Origin: Yarrowia lipolytica
Lineage: Eukaryota; Ascomycota; Dipodascomycetes; Dipodascales
Reading direction: 5' to 3'
Assembly: GCF_001761485.1 (NCBI RefSeq)
Contig: NC_090772.1
Coordinates: 1 to 64,000, forward strand
Length of the DNA: 64,000 nt
Each line of letters begins with the position of its first letter. Position 1 is the stretch's first letter. Under the pieces are notes generated by a model that did no database searches, was not told the origin of the DNA, and was given only the letters and a program-made list of their open reading frames with translations. Positions 55,060 through 64,000 of the stretch are shown piece by piece. Position numbers and translations under genes: made by a program.

Positions 55060-56390
55060 TATGGCGAATGAGTCTACGTCTCTGGGGGCTAACGGATTTT
55101 ATATATGGGTGGCCCTGGAGCCAGCGTTGACACAGACAAAGCAGCGGCGCGGAAGAATAGCGTGGGGAGTGAAACTTAGTCGAACTTTAACGTAAAGGTA
55201 AAAATTTGCATGTCATAGATAGCCAGACATGGGAATTGTAGGAGACTAGATGCGCCGGATAAGAGTGGAGATTCTGGAATAGGGGAGGCGATATAGGGTT
55301 GCTGCAAGAGGCCATCATATGACCATAACCATTGCCACGTGATTGGATTCAATAATGGGCTGAATAACGTACTCGACCGAAATGAACAACTTTTCCCATG
55401 CTGCGGCGTTGCACAAAAACTACACTGTCCCCACAAACCCAAAGCACAAAGTTCATGATGGCAGGGCTAACAACAAGCCCAAAAACAGGAGACTCAAGGT
55501 TTTTGGCTTCACCTCCCAGCGCTCACGTACATAATACCAAACACTCAAAACGGGCTGAGGTGTCTTCAATTACCGATGTACCTGGCGGGGTTGCTGTGCA
55601 TTTAGTCCGCGTGCTGACGAGAGCATCCGGAGACACGAGACCCATCGTATGTATCCACGTACATTCTCTGGTCCTCGTTCTCTTGGCGTGCATACACAGG
55701 ATGGGCTCGGCAAGCACACACACACATGATAGTCAACCAATCGAACAAGCAGCATACGTATAGAGCTGACACATGGCACTAACGTCCTATCTCCAGGTAT
55801 CTCTGAGGTCGCTCGGTACGTCGCGTGACTCGATAACCGACTCTTGCTGCAACGCGCCTATCTCTTTTCCTCCTAGAGGAAATTATGATTTCGAGAAGAG
55901 GCCAATCATTAAAACCCAGAGGAACTCTGTTGGGAAATTTTCCGAGACGATGCCAAGCCCCCACGATGCAAGGATAGATAAGTGTATCAGATATGATCCG
56001 ACGAAAGAGTAGTTTTATTGCTATTTCCCCCGCGGTTTGTAATAGCAGACCTGTTATATAACCCATCCATTGATGATGTGGTTCTATAGCAGCTGTTCGA
56101 GCCGAGATAGCACCTTCCAACGGTTTTCTCTTGTTGTCTCCAGCATGCCGCTGTCACTTGTTCCTTTTTTGTGTTTTGTTGCTCACCCATTCAACTCTCT
56201 GCGATAGTTAATTCTGCAGTCTAAATCCGTGCATCACACGAGAAACGGGGAATTACGGAACCCGGATGACAAGTTCCGAAAGCACCACAACAACGCCACG
56301 CGTTAAAGACCGGAACCAGCAGCTTACGTGGCTTCGTCAGGACGTAGGTATGTGGCTGGAGTTCCGGCCTAGACCCTGTGGGGTGCGGGA

Positions 56391-56573
56391 TTAGTCGTCT
56401 GTCTCCGTAGGATCCACTGCTGACGTGCAGCTCGAGCTATAACTTGTAGCCGTAGTACGAGGGGACGAGGCAATTTGCCTTTGGGAAACATAGGAATCCA
56501 AAATAAGCGAGGCGTAGCAGGCCAAGGGGGAACTAAAAAAAACGACTATAAGAAGAAAAACTGGAAACCGCAT
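56391..56573 (-). CDS. Weak candidate: 60-residue secreted peptide
   Basis: On the minus strand an ATG at 56573 opens a 60-codon frame starting MRFPVFLLIVVFFSSPLACY. This is a convincing signal-peptide shape, followed by a short Ser/Thr-rich segment. There are no homologues I know, no TATA element was noticed and the frame is short enough to occur by chance. I list it only because the leader is good. Confidence 0.2.
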   Translation of the reverse strand: MRFPVFLLIVVFFSSPLACYASLILDSYVSQRQIASSPRTTATSYSSSCTSAVDPTETDD

Positions 56574-57985
56574 GTTTTGGGGTTTGAGACGATTAATCTG
56601 ATCGTACAAGGCTGTGTAGACTGGGGTACGAGCAGCAGTCAAGTTGCTGAGGAGGAGGGAAGAAACGCGCCATGTTTCTCACGTCACATGTAACGCTATG
56701 GTAGGCTCCCCACATTATGGTGCTCCACTTTTTCCTTCTCCACATACACACACAGAAAGTAGCAACTTTGCTTCTTTTGATTGGATAAGCCCGACTTTGC
56801 GCGGTTGGCTGGGAGCCCAGAGTGTACATAAGATACAAAGTGGGATTCCAGTAGGTTTTTTTTTCCTTCCACGTATCTACGACGATGGAGTTGTAGATAA
56901 GCGAAGGAAGCACTGATTTAAGCAGCGTGGTTATCAACGTTGAGACCTATTTGATAGAGATAACCATAAAAAGAAAGTCTGAGCGAGTGCTATCTGACGT
57001 GTTGCTTCCAGGAGCGAGGATCTTACAAGTGGGTCTAATTAGCGACTCGATATCCGGCGTTTGCTTTATTATTCATGCTCTTGCTGTATTAATTAACCCC
57101 AATGCCTCTTCTGGCAAACAAGCAAGTACACCATCGTCATAAAGTATGTACACTATAATGTACCCCTCTTTTCTCGTGCTGTCTCACCTTCCACCACTAC
57201 AAGCCAACGACAGAACCATTTCCTCTTGTCTGTGGAGATGCTAGACCCATCCAGCTGCCCTTGTTTTCTCTTTCTTTTGTACAGCTAGTCTACCCCTATC
57301 AATTTCCCCCGCCTGGTCCGGTATAGCGGCTATCTGTGTCTCACAGCAGGTATACACCAAATGTAACCTGGCAGATATTCCATGGACGTCATTTAGGGGG
57401 CCAAGACCTGCCAAGGTGGTCTGAGAATGTCATGAAATGATGTCTGTGGTCGTGGTTGTCTGTCATGGTGTTTTTCTCCCCAGTGATAAGGGCTGCATGA
57501 TGTCATATCCTGCGGCTATTGTTGCCCTTCACAACTACAAGGGGAGTGGTGATCTCCAACACAACTTGTTATCTTGACTTTGGATGCAATTTTCATTTTC
57601 CGGATCCATACACTAACCCCGCAAATACAATACATACTGTGCAGTATGTACTAACGGCGGTAGCAATAGTCCTTCTCTGCCGCTACCTATGCACTCACCT
57701 GCCACCGGATAAACTCGTTGGGGTTTAGTGAAGATGACTTCAATCACCGAGCTAACGAAACTTCCACCATCCATGCAACCCCCTGTATGTTACAGCGTCG
57801 TCCTTGTCTCACCCTGAAGGCTATGGTCCCCGTGTTGGAGCACCTTTCCCGTTATCCGAAGTCTCCGTGCATAGATACAAAGAACAATAGGTACCACCAG
57901 TATCCGTTGTAAACGTTCTATGCTCGTTAAGGGACAGGAAATCGGTTCTTATTCATTGAAGATGGAGCCCAGACTTCAGGGTACC

Positions 57986-58053
57986 AGAACTCTCCTTCGT
58001 ACAGAACTTGCCTTCATCGAGAACTCGCCTTCGTACAGAACTCGCCCTCGTAC
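57986..58053. repeat. 17-bp minisatellite, 4 copies
   Basis: Four tandem copies of about AGAACTCGCCTTCGTAC, with a few substitutions, fill exactly 68 bp. They are non-coding and intergenic. Confidence 0.85.
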
Positions 58054-59118
58054 CATCGTTCCAGCGCACTTCATCTCAGGGATGGCACCACAGTGAGTAT
58101 GTACGGTACATCCCTGGTTGTAGGGGTGTATCTTCAGAAAGTTGAGAGCAGATAGATCTATGAGAGCAGAGGCACGCGCACGAAAAACAAACAGATCCGA
58201 ATTGAGGAAAAACACGGGTTAATGACAACTGCTCACTGGCACTCGGGTTGCTGGCCATCCTGTGGTACATACTAATCATGTATGTCTGTGCAGATTCAAC
58301 AATGGCATGTTGTCCCTCTGGGTCTGGGCGCATACGGCTACCTCCATACCACGGTGGGACATTCCGCAGGCGATTTTAGACTGGTTCTCTGGGTAAGTGG
58401 GGTACGGTTGCTAGTAACCGGTTAACTCAAGGTATTGCCACTAATAGAAGGTGCACTCTATTGTATCGGTAAGGAGCACATAGCAACATTAGTTTGTTTG
58501 GAAACAAGCGGGTGGCTCGAATGGTCGCCAATACAACTGTTCATCTGAAGTTGACAGCACTGAGTCAAGTTAATGATCCCTTTCTGGTCAAGTTGTTCAA
58601 TCTCAGATAGCTGCCTCAGAGTCCCATTCATCATATTGATATGATCAAGCAGATACAACTCCTGGAATCAAGTTTCGGAGACTACAAGTCTTAGTGGATA
58701 GTGAGTAATGCCAGCTACTGTAACTCGTTTCGGTCCTCATGAGAAAACAGTACTGAACTCTTCCGACAGACGACTTAAAGACTGGATTCCTTGAACTTGG
58801 ACAAAAACATTGTACATACTGTACCGTACATACAGTAGTTACAGTAGCTATAATATTGAAGAACACGCTACCAAGAATAGCTGGAAAACTTCGTCACCTT
58901 GAGAGGACTCTTCTGAGTGCTCGTATTAGTATTCTGACCGCGGTGGTAGCATCTTCTGGTAGTGGAGACACTGTGTTTTGACAATTATTTGCCGTGTATA
59001 AGATGTCCTGCTTCAGCAGCTGACTACGCGCATGTTCTTGTAACCTCAAGTCTTACCATGATCTGCCTAGAAACGCTCTATCACGAGCTTCAGGGACAAC
59101 AGCAGCTGAAAAACCTGA

Positions 59119-59138
59119 CCCACTACAAGTAGCACAAC
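59119..59138 (+). repeat. 20-bp copy of the paraoxonase-gene promoter sequence
   Basis: The 20 bp around the CTACAAGTAG palindrome are identical to 11497-11516. After two mismatched bases, TATTTA also follows in both places. No gene starts here. Confidence 0.7.
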
Positions 59139-59689
59139 AGTATTTAGATGGACCCACTTAGATCGTTGTTATCGTATCATTAGTATGACCTCTATCCGTA
59201 CAAGCAGTTTACCAAGCAGTGATTCTTGCACCCTCCAGATCAATAGTGACACTCCTTCAACATACAGTAAAATATGACTATTGTATTCAAGTAAACTACA
59301 AGTACCGTGCTGAAGATTACTGCCATGTCTGTCTACAGTATGTTCAGTACTTGTACCTGTCGTTAACCGAGACTCCTGCTCTTGATGAAAGGCTCTCACT
59401 CACTTCCCCATATAATCACCACCCCCATAGAACCCGTACAGCACTTGTGGCCAGGGCTTATCGCCATCAAGTGTAACGCGGGTGCGCTATCGAGGCAGCC
59501 ACAGACCTGATACTGCTCAAGAGCAACTCAGTCCCTCCTTCCCTGTGGAGAGCAAAGTCTAGAATCACCCACATTTGATGCTATCTACATCTAAGCTATA
59601 CAATAAATATATTTCATGCTGATATCTCGCCAATTGGATGCTTGACTTCCTATTATGCAATTAGAGCTTGCGGCCTTACACCTCTTCCT

Positions 59690-61507
59690 CTATTCCTCGC
59701 TTTCCAGCTCACTCCACTGCCAACTTCTCCAGATTTCGCCGGCCTCCAAGACAATGCCCTCGATATCCTTGCTCTTGCCCAGCCGGCTGAGATACTCTCG
59801 AATCTCGCTCTGCTCCAGCTCCAGTAGCGTGTTCTTCTTGGCCTTGATCATGGCCAGGCAGATGAACAGATGCTGGATTCTGGGGGGCAAGTTGGGCTCT
59901 TGCACTCGGTCCAGCTTCATGGGGGACCAGAAGGGGTCCATGCCAATGTCAGACTCCGAGGCGTCGGAAGAGGGACTTGCGGGTGCAGAAACGCCGTTGG
60001 CAGCAGCCGCAGCAGCCTCCTCGGCAATGTTCTTCTGACACTGGCTGTCGCTGACTCGCTTCCAGCCCAGGTACATGTCCCACACTCGAGCCCGGTCAGA
60101 CGAGTTCCATGTCTTGGCTCCCATCCATTTGATCCACCAGATGAGCCACTCGTCGCCTCCTCCGATCGATGCAAGCACGTCTTCCTCGTCAAAGTGTGCC
60201 GACAGCTCGGGAAGCCCACGTCGGAAACCGGACAAGAACAGCGAGATGGAGTCGGTGAGAACGTGAGATGCAATTTTCTGGGAAGAAGGTGTGGAGGGAG
60301 AGGTAGAAGCGGGAGCAGTCTTGGGCCGCTGGCCCTCTGCCTCTGCTGCTGCTGCCTGAGCTGCTGCTGCAGCACCGTTGGTGACAGGGTTCTCATTCGA
60401 GGTGGCGGGTGTCTCACAGAAAGGTTCACTGGTGACCCCATCACTGTAATAGTTCTTGCCACTGAAACGGTCCTCAATCTCGTTGATGCCAATGTCCCGC
60501 TGAGGAGTGTGAAGGAGCACAAGGAGGAAGTTTTCGTAGACTTGGATCCAGTTGTCGCACTCTAGAGGGTCCACGCACTCGGCCACGGCTGCTGCCACCC
60601 ACACCAGACCAGACTCGTATTTTACGTGGTACTTGGTGAGGAAAGACTCGATGGCGTCCTCGTAGATGTCGAACCGCTGAGCGTCGTGTGACTCACTCAC
60701 AACCACCTGGTTGAGGTGGTCCATGGTGAGAGAGCCCTCCGAGGCTGCAGACACGGGCGAGATGGACAACGGAGTGCTTCGGGCCGACAGAGTAGTCGAT
60801 ACATGGCTGCTGGGGTTGCTCTGCAGCTGTTTGTACTGCAGTTCCAGCTTGTTCATCTTCTGGGACTTGAGCTTTCGCTGCAGACGCGACAGGTCGCCCT
60901 TGAGCCGTCGGATGGGAATCTCTGTTTCTGACTTGCATTGCTCGGAGGACGAGGAAGAGCTCTTGGACCCTCCGTTGGTTCGTCGTCGAGGTTCGGGCAG
61001 TCCCACATTGGGTTCTATCACGTAGGGATGCTCGGCCAGCAGCATGGGCCAGGCCTTCTGTCTCAGGTGTGGAGGCAGACCACGTTGCCGGGCGATCTTG
61101 GCGAGAGCATCAATGTTCTTGTTGGAAATGTACTCCTCGCACAGCTCGACCAGTCGGGGCGAGTCCGACACGGTGGGCTTCTTGTGGTGCTTGAAGCGGG
61201 CCTTGCGTTCGACGGACGAGGAGACCGACGTGGCGGCGGTGGCATGCGAGGCGGGCTCTAAGTAGCTCTGGGGCAGCGACGGAGGCGACACCGAGGGCGA
61301 CGTTGTGTCTGCTAATGCGGTCTGTTGTGTGGGCAGCGGCTGTTGGGGTTCCTGCGGGGGCGAGAACGGCTGTTTGTGCAGCGCCCGAGACAGAGCCGAG
61401 TCTGCGGTTTTGATGGGACTGCGCTGGACGTGCTGTTTGTGTTCCTTGGGCTTGTCGGACTTGATCATGACATAGTTGCCATTACATATCCCGGGATCTT
61501 CTTCCAT
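59690..61507 (-). CDS. OCA5: TBC-domain protein, OCA5-like
   Basis: A 605-residue protein starting at ATG 61507 (MEEDPGICNG); the in-frame stretch further upstream begins only at TTG. After a Pro/Gln-rich disordered N-terminus comes RLVELCEEYISN and ARQRGLPPHLRQKAWPMLL (about 140-157), the start of a TBC (Rab-GAP) domain. The segment WLIWWIKWMGAKTWNSSDRARVWDMYLGW lies near its end, in two pieces under one helix-rich fold. Layout and length (yeast Oca5 has 679 residues) fit the OCA5 family, named from oxidant-induced cell-cycle arrest. I could not confirm the catalytic Arg and Gln fingers, so GAP activity is uncertain. Confidence 0.7.
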   Translation of the reverse strand: MEEDPGICNGNYVMIKSDKPKEHKQHVQRSPIKTADSALSRALHKQPFSPPQEPQQPLPTQQTALADTTSPSVSPPSLPQSYLEPASHATAATSVSSSVERKARFKHHKKPTVSDSPRLVELCEEYISNKNIDALAKIARQRGLPPHLRQKAWPMLLAEHPYVIEPNVGLPEPRRRTNGGSKSSSSSSEQCKSETEIPIRRLKGDLSRLQRKLKSQKMNKLELQYKQLQSNPSSHVSTTLSARSTPLSISPVSAASEGSLTMDHLNQVVVSESHDAQRFDIYEDAIESFLTKYHVKYESGLVWVAAAVAECVDPLECDNWIQVYENFLLVLLHTPQRDIGINEIEDRFSGKNYYSDGVTSEPFCETPATSNENPVTNGAAAAAQAAAAEAEGQRPKTAPASTSPSTPSSQKIASHVLTDSISLFLSGFRRGLPELSAHFDEEDVLASIGGGDEWLIWWIKWMGAKTWNSSDRARVWDMYLGWKRVSDSQCQKNIAEEAAAAAANGVSAPASPSSDASESDIGMDPFWSPMKLDRVQEPNLPPRIQHLFICLAMIKAKKNTLLELEQSEIREYLSRLGKSKDIEGIVLEAGEIWRSWQWSELESEE

Positions 61508-64000
61508 GGTTGTGTGCTGGGGGGGCGAATGAGATGGCCGAGGGTGTGTCGTGTGGTGTGTTTTGTGTCCGAGCTTTCGGATGTATGAATGAGACAAGGA
61601 ACTGTGACTGTGCCGCCGAGATGTGAGCAAGGCGATGGACAAGAGTTGACGTGTATGACGCTCTTGTCGTGGCTAACGCTCGTGTCGTGTGACGGAGGTA
61701 GTGTGATGTTGCTGGTGGTGAGAGTGTGAGATGTGAGTGGCTTACTCGATAGGGAAGTCGTGCGTGCAATCTCAATTATGCTCTGAATTATTTTGTGCTT
61801 TTTGCATTTCTGGGCCTTAATTTTCACTCTTTGCACCAACAAAAACAAAAGTCCGGTTGGGCCTGAGGACTAACCTAAACAAGACGACGAGCAGTGTTGA
61901 CACAAGAGATGAGGCGGCGTAGGCGGGTAGAGACACTATATACATTTGCTTACGACGTCTGGATGGTCCGCCCACGACCTTGACCGAGTCAGAATCCCAG
62001 ATACGTCTATATGTTTGTCTACCCTAAGCCGCTTTGCCCTCGTTATGTGATCTTCCCCCTGTTCCCTGGTTTACCCCAAGAAAAAAGGCCGAAGCGGACA
62101 GCCTAATACGTCTTGCCTAATAATATCCGCATACGACACATGAGGTGTCCGACCCTGCGACCCAGGCAGACAGCTGCTGTTGACGCCATTTTCCCCTCCT
62201 TGTCCTTGTTCGTCCTTTAAGAAGTCGCACTGTACATTCCGTCCAGCCCATATCCGTGGTCTCGGCCCTCCCCCCTTCCCCCCCAATTTTTAGCACTGAC
62301 GCTCTTCTCCACACCCTGTCTCAGGTAATTTTGGAGCCCACGGTTCGTCTGGTCTGTGTCTGTGCTTTTTTTTTGCCTCTGTTTTTTTTTTCGCTTTACG
62401 GTTTCGGTTTAGACCACACAATGTGTGCATCCAACCCAGTGACGAAAAGTCATAATTCCTAACTGTGATTGAGCTTCCTGGAGCCTTGCCCAGTAGTCGG
62501 AAGTACTCTGGGCGCTGAGAATGAGCACAAGCCGTCCGAAAAAATACACACAGCTGAATCCATCTACATCGCTCTCCATCACCGCCCCTCGCACACTTGC
62601 ACGGTTGCTCATAGCTCCCAAATTTTTCGATCGCGTGCAGAGTCGTGTGCTTGTGGTCGTAAACTGGCTTTAAATGTACTCTATTTGGAGACATTTTAGT
62701 GGCTCACATCAACAAGGTGAAAGGTGGAGTCGAGACGAAATAATCGGACAAAAAGATCGGACAAAAAGATCGGACAAAAAGATCGGACAAAAAGATCGGA
62801 CAAAATTATTATTCCACAATAGGGGCGGTGTGATTTCACTGAAATAAACGACACTTGGTCGACAGTCCTATAGAAAACACCTGACCCCCATTGGTCCCAT
62901 ATTCTACACCAGTTTCATCGCAATCAAACTTACACCCACTACTGTGACAGCAAAAAGAGAGCACGTGTTACCCTGCAGTCACGTGACCTTTTGAAAATCG
63001 AGTGCAACGTCAAACTCCCAGCGCAAGTCTCAAGTTGTTACTGTACGTTACAGTAGCAGCCGACCATTGCATGCGTACATGCCAGAGGTGCAGGCACCGT
63101 TGTGAGGACAACGGCGGGTGGACGGATTAGGGGGCTGTGGCATTTGGAATATTATCCATCTGGGTCTCGGTAAAATATTGGTGAATAATATCCAGGGATC
63201 GACCAAACACATGAGGCGTTTGTATTGACTCTTTCTTGGGGGCTTATTTTAGAGGTCTCGGCAAATGTATACTGTCGGTACAGTATTGAGCTTTCAGCCT
63301 TGCTATGATTATGCTCTCATCGACCACCGTGCAATTTGCAATGTCCGACCTCCGATGTCCGAGGAATCAGGAAGAAAAAAACGGGTTGGGAAGTTGCTGC
63401 GTTGGTTGGTTGGTTGTGGTTGCCCTGTTGAATGTTCTTTGTTCGCCAATCACGCCGCTGTTTTCACTACAAATGGTATCCTTGTACCGGTACGAGTGCG
63501 CACACGATAGCTAGCTACAAGTAGGTAGCATGGCACTTTTCTCATCCCCACAGGCAGGTCTCCCTGTACTTGGCACTGTCTACAGTAGCCAGTGTGTATT
63601 ATGTGGAGCTATGTCTTAGTTGTACATCCTGTGTGTGTGTGTGTGACTCTGTAAGTTGAAAGTCACGGTTAACATTTCAGCCGGAAAAACCTTTAGAGGA
63701 CCCAGGCAGCGACTTGTATCGCAGAGTCGAGCTATAGCTCTCGAGCTATTGTAATGGCAGCTACGACAGGCGGGTTTTTCTGGAGTCTAAAGAAGTTTGG
63801 CATTTGTAGTGTGTAAATACTGTCATGGCAGTCACAACCCTACCTCAGCCTAAGATCCAAAGAGGAGGCTGTTACAGTGATGCATAGTAGACGTGCCGAC
63901 GGAATGTGAGATACGAGTACCGAATATAGAGTGAAGATACTCGGAGAACGAGAAATGGGGTGGTGTAGGCGATTAGATCTGTCGGATGTTGTACAAGTAT
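61508..64000. other. Upstream region of the TBC gene and right window edge
   Basis: 2.5 kb with no supported gene. It holds a 13-bp minisatellite (62745-62805), CACGTG words at about 62962 and 62982 (TCACGTGAC, a Cbf1-type site), TACAGTAG palindromes and a (GT)n run near 63630-63643. The promoter of a gene beyond the window may begin here. Confidence 0.5.
62745..62805. repeat. 13-bp minisatellite, 4.7 copies
   Basis: Exact tandem copies of CGGACAAAAAGAT start at 62745, 62758, 62771, 62784 and 62797 (the last is partial). The perfect identity suggests recent expansion or active length change. Confidence 0.92.

Larger units (their letters stand above)
55060..59689. other. Long gene-free stretch
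   Basis: 4.6 kb between the permease promoter and the 3' end of the TBC gene. Open frames are short and unrecognised, apart from one weak secreted-peptide candidate (56391-56573). It contains a 17-bp minisatellite (57986-58053), several TACTGTA palindromes (57627-57645, 58811-58850) and a 20-bp copy of the paraoxonase-gene promoter (59119-59138). Confidence 0.5.

Noticed and set aside
61508-61642. 45 extra N-terminal residues on the TBC protein
   Set aside because: They begin at TTG and are low complexity. The ATG at 61507 is the first usable start.
1-64000. CRISPR array, IS element, toxin system or biosynthetic cluster
   Set aside because: None was seen. The repeats are minisatellites without spacer structure, and the genes are ordinary fungal single-copy genes.

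Overview
The window is nuclear DNA of an ascomycete yeast, and I recognise it as Yarrowia lipolytica. The isopropylmalate dehydrogenase at 46.5 kb is the Y. lipolytica LEU2 protein, known from its use as a marker. The two introns I can define start with GTGAGT and place TACTAAC only a few bases before the 3' AG, as this yeast does. A 5S rRNA relic lies alone, as expected in a genome with dispersed 5S genes. The order SCT1 - esterase - ILV2 - aldo-keto reductase - LEU2 fits my memory of the left end of chromosome C, but no telomere repeat is visible.

Layout. (1) 1-11.6 kb: no convincing gene. It holds a 13-bp minisatellite, an irregular CTCCCCATTCGG repeat cluster, a TGGCTC low-complexity block, two 5S rRNA fragments and a weak LTR-like fossil. 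(2) 11.6-21 kb: paraoxonase-like propeller, a Dal5-type transporter with one frame break, an AMSH-type JAMM deubiquitinase and a Cas1-type O-acetyltransferase. (3) 23-30 kb: glycerol-3-phosphate acyltransferase SCT1, a carboxylesterase, and acetolactate synthase ILV2, whose 465-nt intron separates the mitochondrial presequence from the enzyme. (4) 31-42.4 kb: F-box protein, a secreted acidic/basic bipartite protein, aldo-keto reductase, arrestin-like protein, and CHD1, whose first exon is only the ATG. (5) 44-55 kb: WD40 protein (possibly Cdt2-like), LEU2 with a scrambled C-terminal frame, the SNF1 beta subunit and an amino-acid permease. (6) 55-64 kb: mostly intergenic, with one TBC/OCA5-like gene.

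Ilv2 and Leu2 both act in branched-chain amino-acid synthesis and lie about 17 kb apart. LEU2 has two perfect TGAGTCA (Gcn4-type) sites upstream, as expected for general amino-acid control. SCT1 starts glycerolipid synthesis. The other genes look like unrelated housekeeping neighbours. I found no CRISPR array, no intact transposon, no tRNA gene and no convincing new multigene system. The points most worth a second look are the frame breaks in LEU2 and the transporter, the 5S relics, the complete paraoxonase active site in a yeast protein, the ATG-only exon of CHD1, and the secreted bipartite protein.
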